From NCBI RefSeq assembly GCF_001886695.1, contig NZ_CP018097.1, positions 434,001 through 498,000 of the forward strand: DNA of 64,000 nucleotides, in the 5' to 3' direction. The position numbers were made by a program, and so were the translations under genes. Source of the stretch: Aurantiacibacter gangjinensis. GTDB taxonomy: Bacteria; Pseudomonadota; Alphaproteobacteria; Sphingomonadales; Sphingomonadaceae. The notes under the pieces were generated by a model. That model ran no database searches, was not told the DNA's origin, and was given only the letters and a program-made list of their open reading frames with translations. Positions 63,764 to 64,000 of this stretch are shown piece after piece. Each line of letters begins with the position of its first letter. Position 1 is the stretch's first letter.

Positions 63764-64000
63764 ACCGCCTCCTCCCGCGAGGCGGTCAGCAGCATCAGCG
63801 CCAAGATCGCCGAAATGCACAGCAGCGTTTGCGCGCGTAGCGGATAATCGAGGAGGGATTGCGCAGCGATACAGGCGATCCCGAGGGCAGCAGCGAAGCC
63901 TTGCCATTCGCGCTTTCGCAATGCCGCAATAGTTGCCCAAACCAGCCAGAGCAGAGCCAACGCCAATCCCGGCACACCGGCCTCCAGCGCCAGCTCCAGA
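63760..64000 (-). CDS. C-terminal end of an O-antigen ligase/polymerase-like membrane protein (start outside window)
   Basis: The last ~79 residues of a polytopic protein, with the frame open to the right edge. Two to three hydrophobic helices (LALALLWLVWATIAALR, FAAALGIACIAAQSLLDYPL) and LRAQTLLCISAILALMLL, a C-end often seen in O-antigen ligase/Wzy proteins. The stop overlaps the start of the TPR-like gene by ATGA. Confidence 0.6.
   Translation of the reverse strand, partial: LELALEAGVPGLALALLWLVWATIAALRKREWQGFAAALGIACIAAQSLLDYPLRAQTLLCISAILALMLLTASREEAV

Noticed and set aside
1-64000. Prophage, integrative element, CRISPR array or rRNA/tRNA genes
   Set aside because: No integrase, transposase, phage gene, regular repeat-spacer series or RNA gene was found; composition appears even.

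Overview
The window is a gene-dense, GC-rich stretch of alphaproteobacterial chromosome. Gene content and protein style (short LptC and LptA, the 55-residue L33, an RNase D followed by lptC and lptA, exosortase-A-type glycan genes, PHA depolymerase, many dipeptide and oligopeptide hydrolases) point to Sphingomonadales, most likely an Erythrobacter/Altererythrobacter-like member of the Erythrobacteraceae. This is an inference from gene families, not from a database search. I see no rRNA, tRNA, CRISPR array, integrase, transposase or prophage, so this reads as core chromosome with small repeats rather than an island.

Layout. 1-8 kb: the end of an osmolyte ABC permease/binding-protein fusion, a MidA-type methyltransferase coupled to lgt, glnD, and a YggS/thiamine-synthase-like divergent pair. 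8-17 kb: ftsK, an operon of outer-membrane beta-barrel + 7TM protein + ATP-grasp ligase, alanine dehydrogenase, and a 7TM-GGDEF sensor broken by a 13-bp tandem duplication. 17-31 kb: oligopeptidase plus thioesterase, a frameshifted hypothetical gene, Xaa-Pro aminopeptidase, an EF-hand protein in one operon with a two-component system, a HerA-like ATPase, a pabB-pabC fusion, RluA, ArfB, L33 and LolA. 31-38 kb: exonuclease III-ribA, TraR/DksA-psd, a beta-helix protein and recQ. 38-47 kb: small acidic lipoproteins around phenylalanine hydroxylase, uppP, an M13 peptidase, an ABC exporter and PHA depolymerase. 47-51 kb: exosortase-A-type O-ligase and glycosyltransferase. 52-59 kb: gltB and gltD separated by an inverted-repeat element. 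59-64 kb: a PAS histidine kinase, ung, RNase D, lptC-lptA and the end of a putative O-antigen ligase.

How the genes work together. GlnD (PII uridylylation) and GltBD (glutamate synthase) are the nitrogen-assimilation core; an NtrC-like dyad lies upstream of gltB. Lgt, LolA, LptC/LptA, UppP, Psd and the O-ligase/glycosyltransferase pair serve the cell envelope. The M13 peptidase, oligopeptidase and Xaa-Pro aminopeptidase suggest peptide-based nutrition, with alanine dehydrogenase and phenylalanine hydroxylase feeding amino acids into central metabolism.

Most unusual: the 13-bp duplication that breaks the GGDEF gene (removing one unit restores a 569-residue protein exactly), two homopolymer-linked frame problems, the beta-barrel/7TM/ATP-grasp operon, the EF-hand/two-component operon, and a leader-like region before xth/ribA in which two near-identical arms could compete for one terminator arm.
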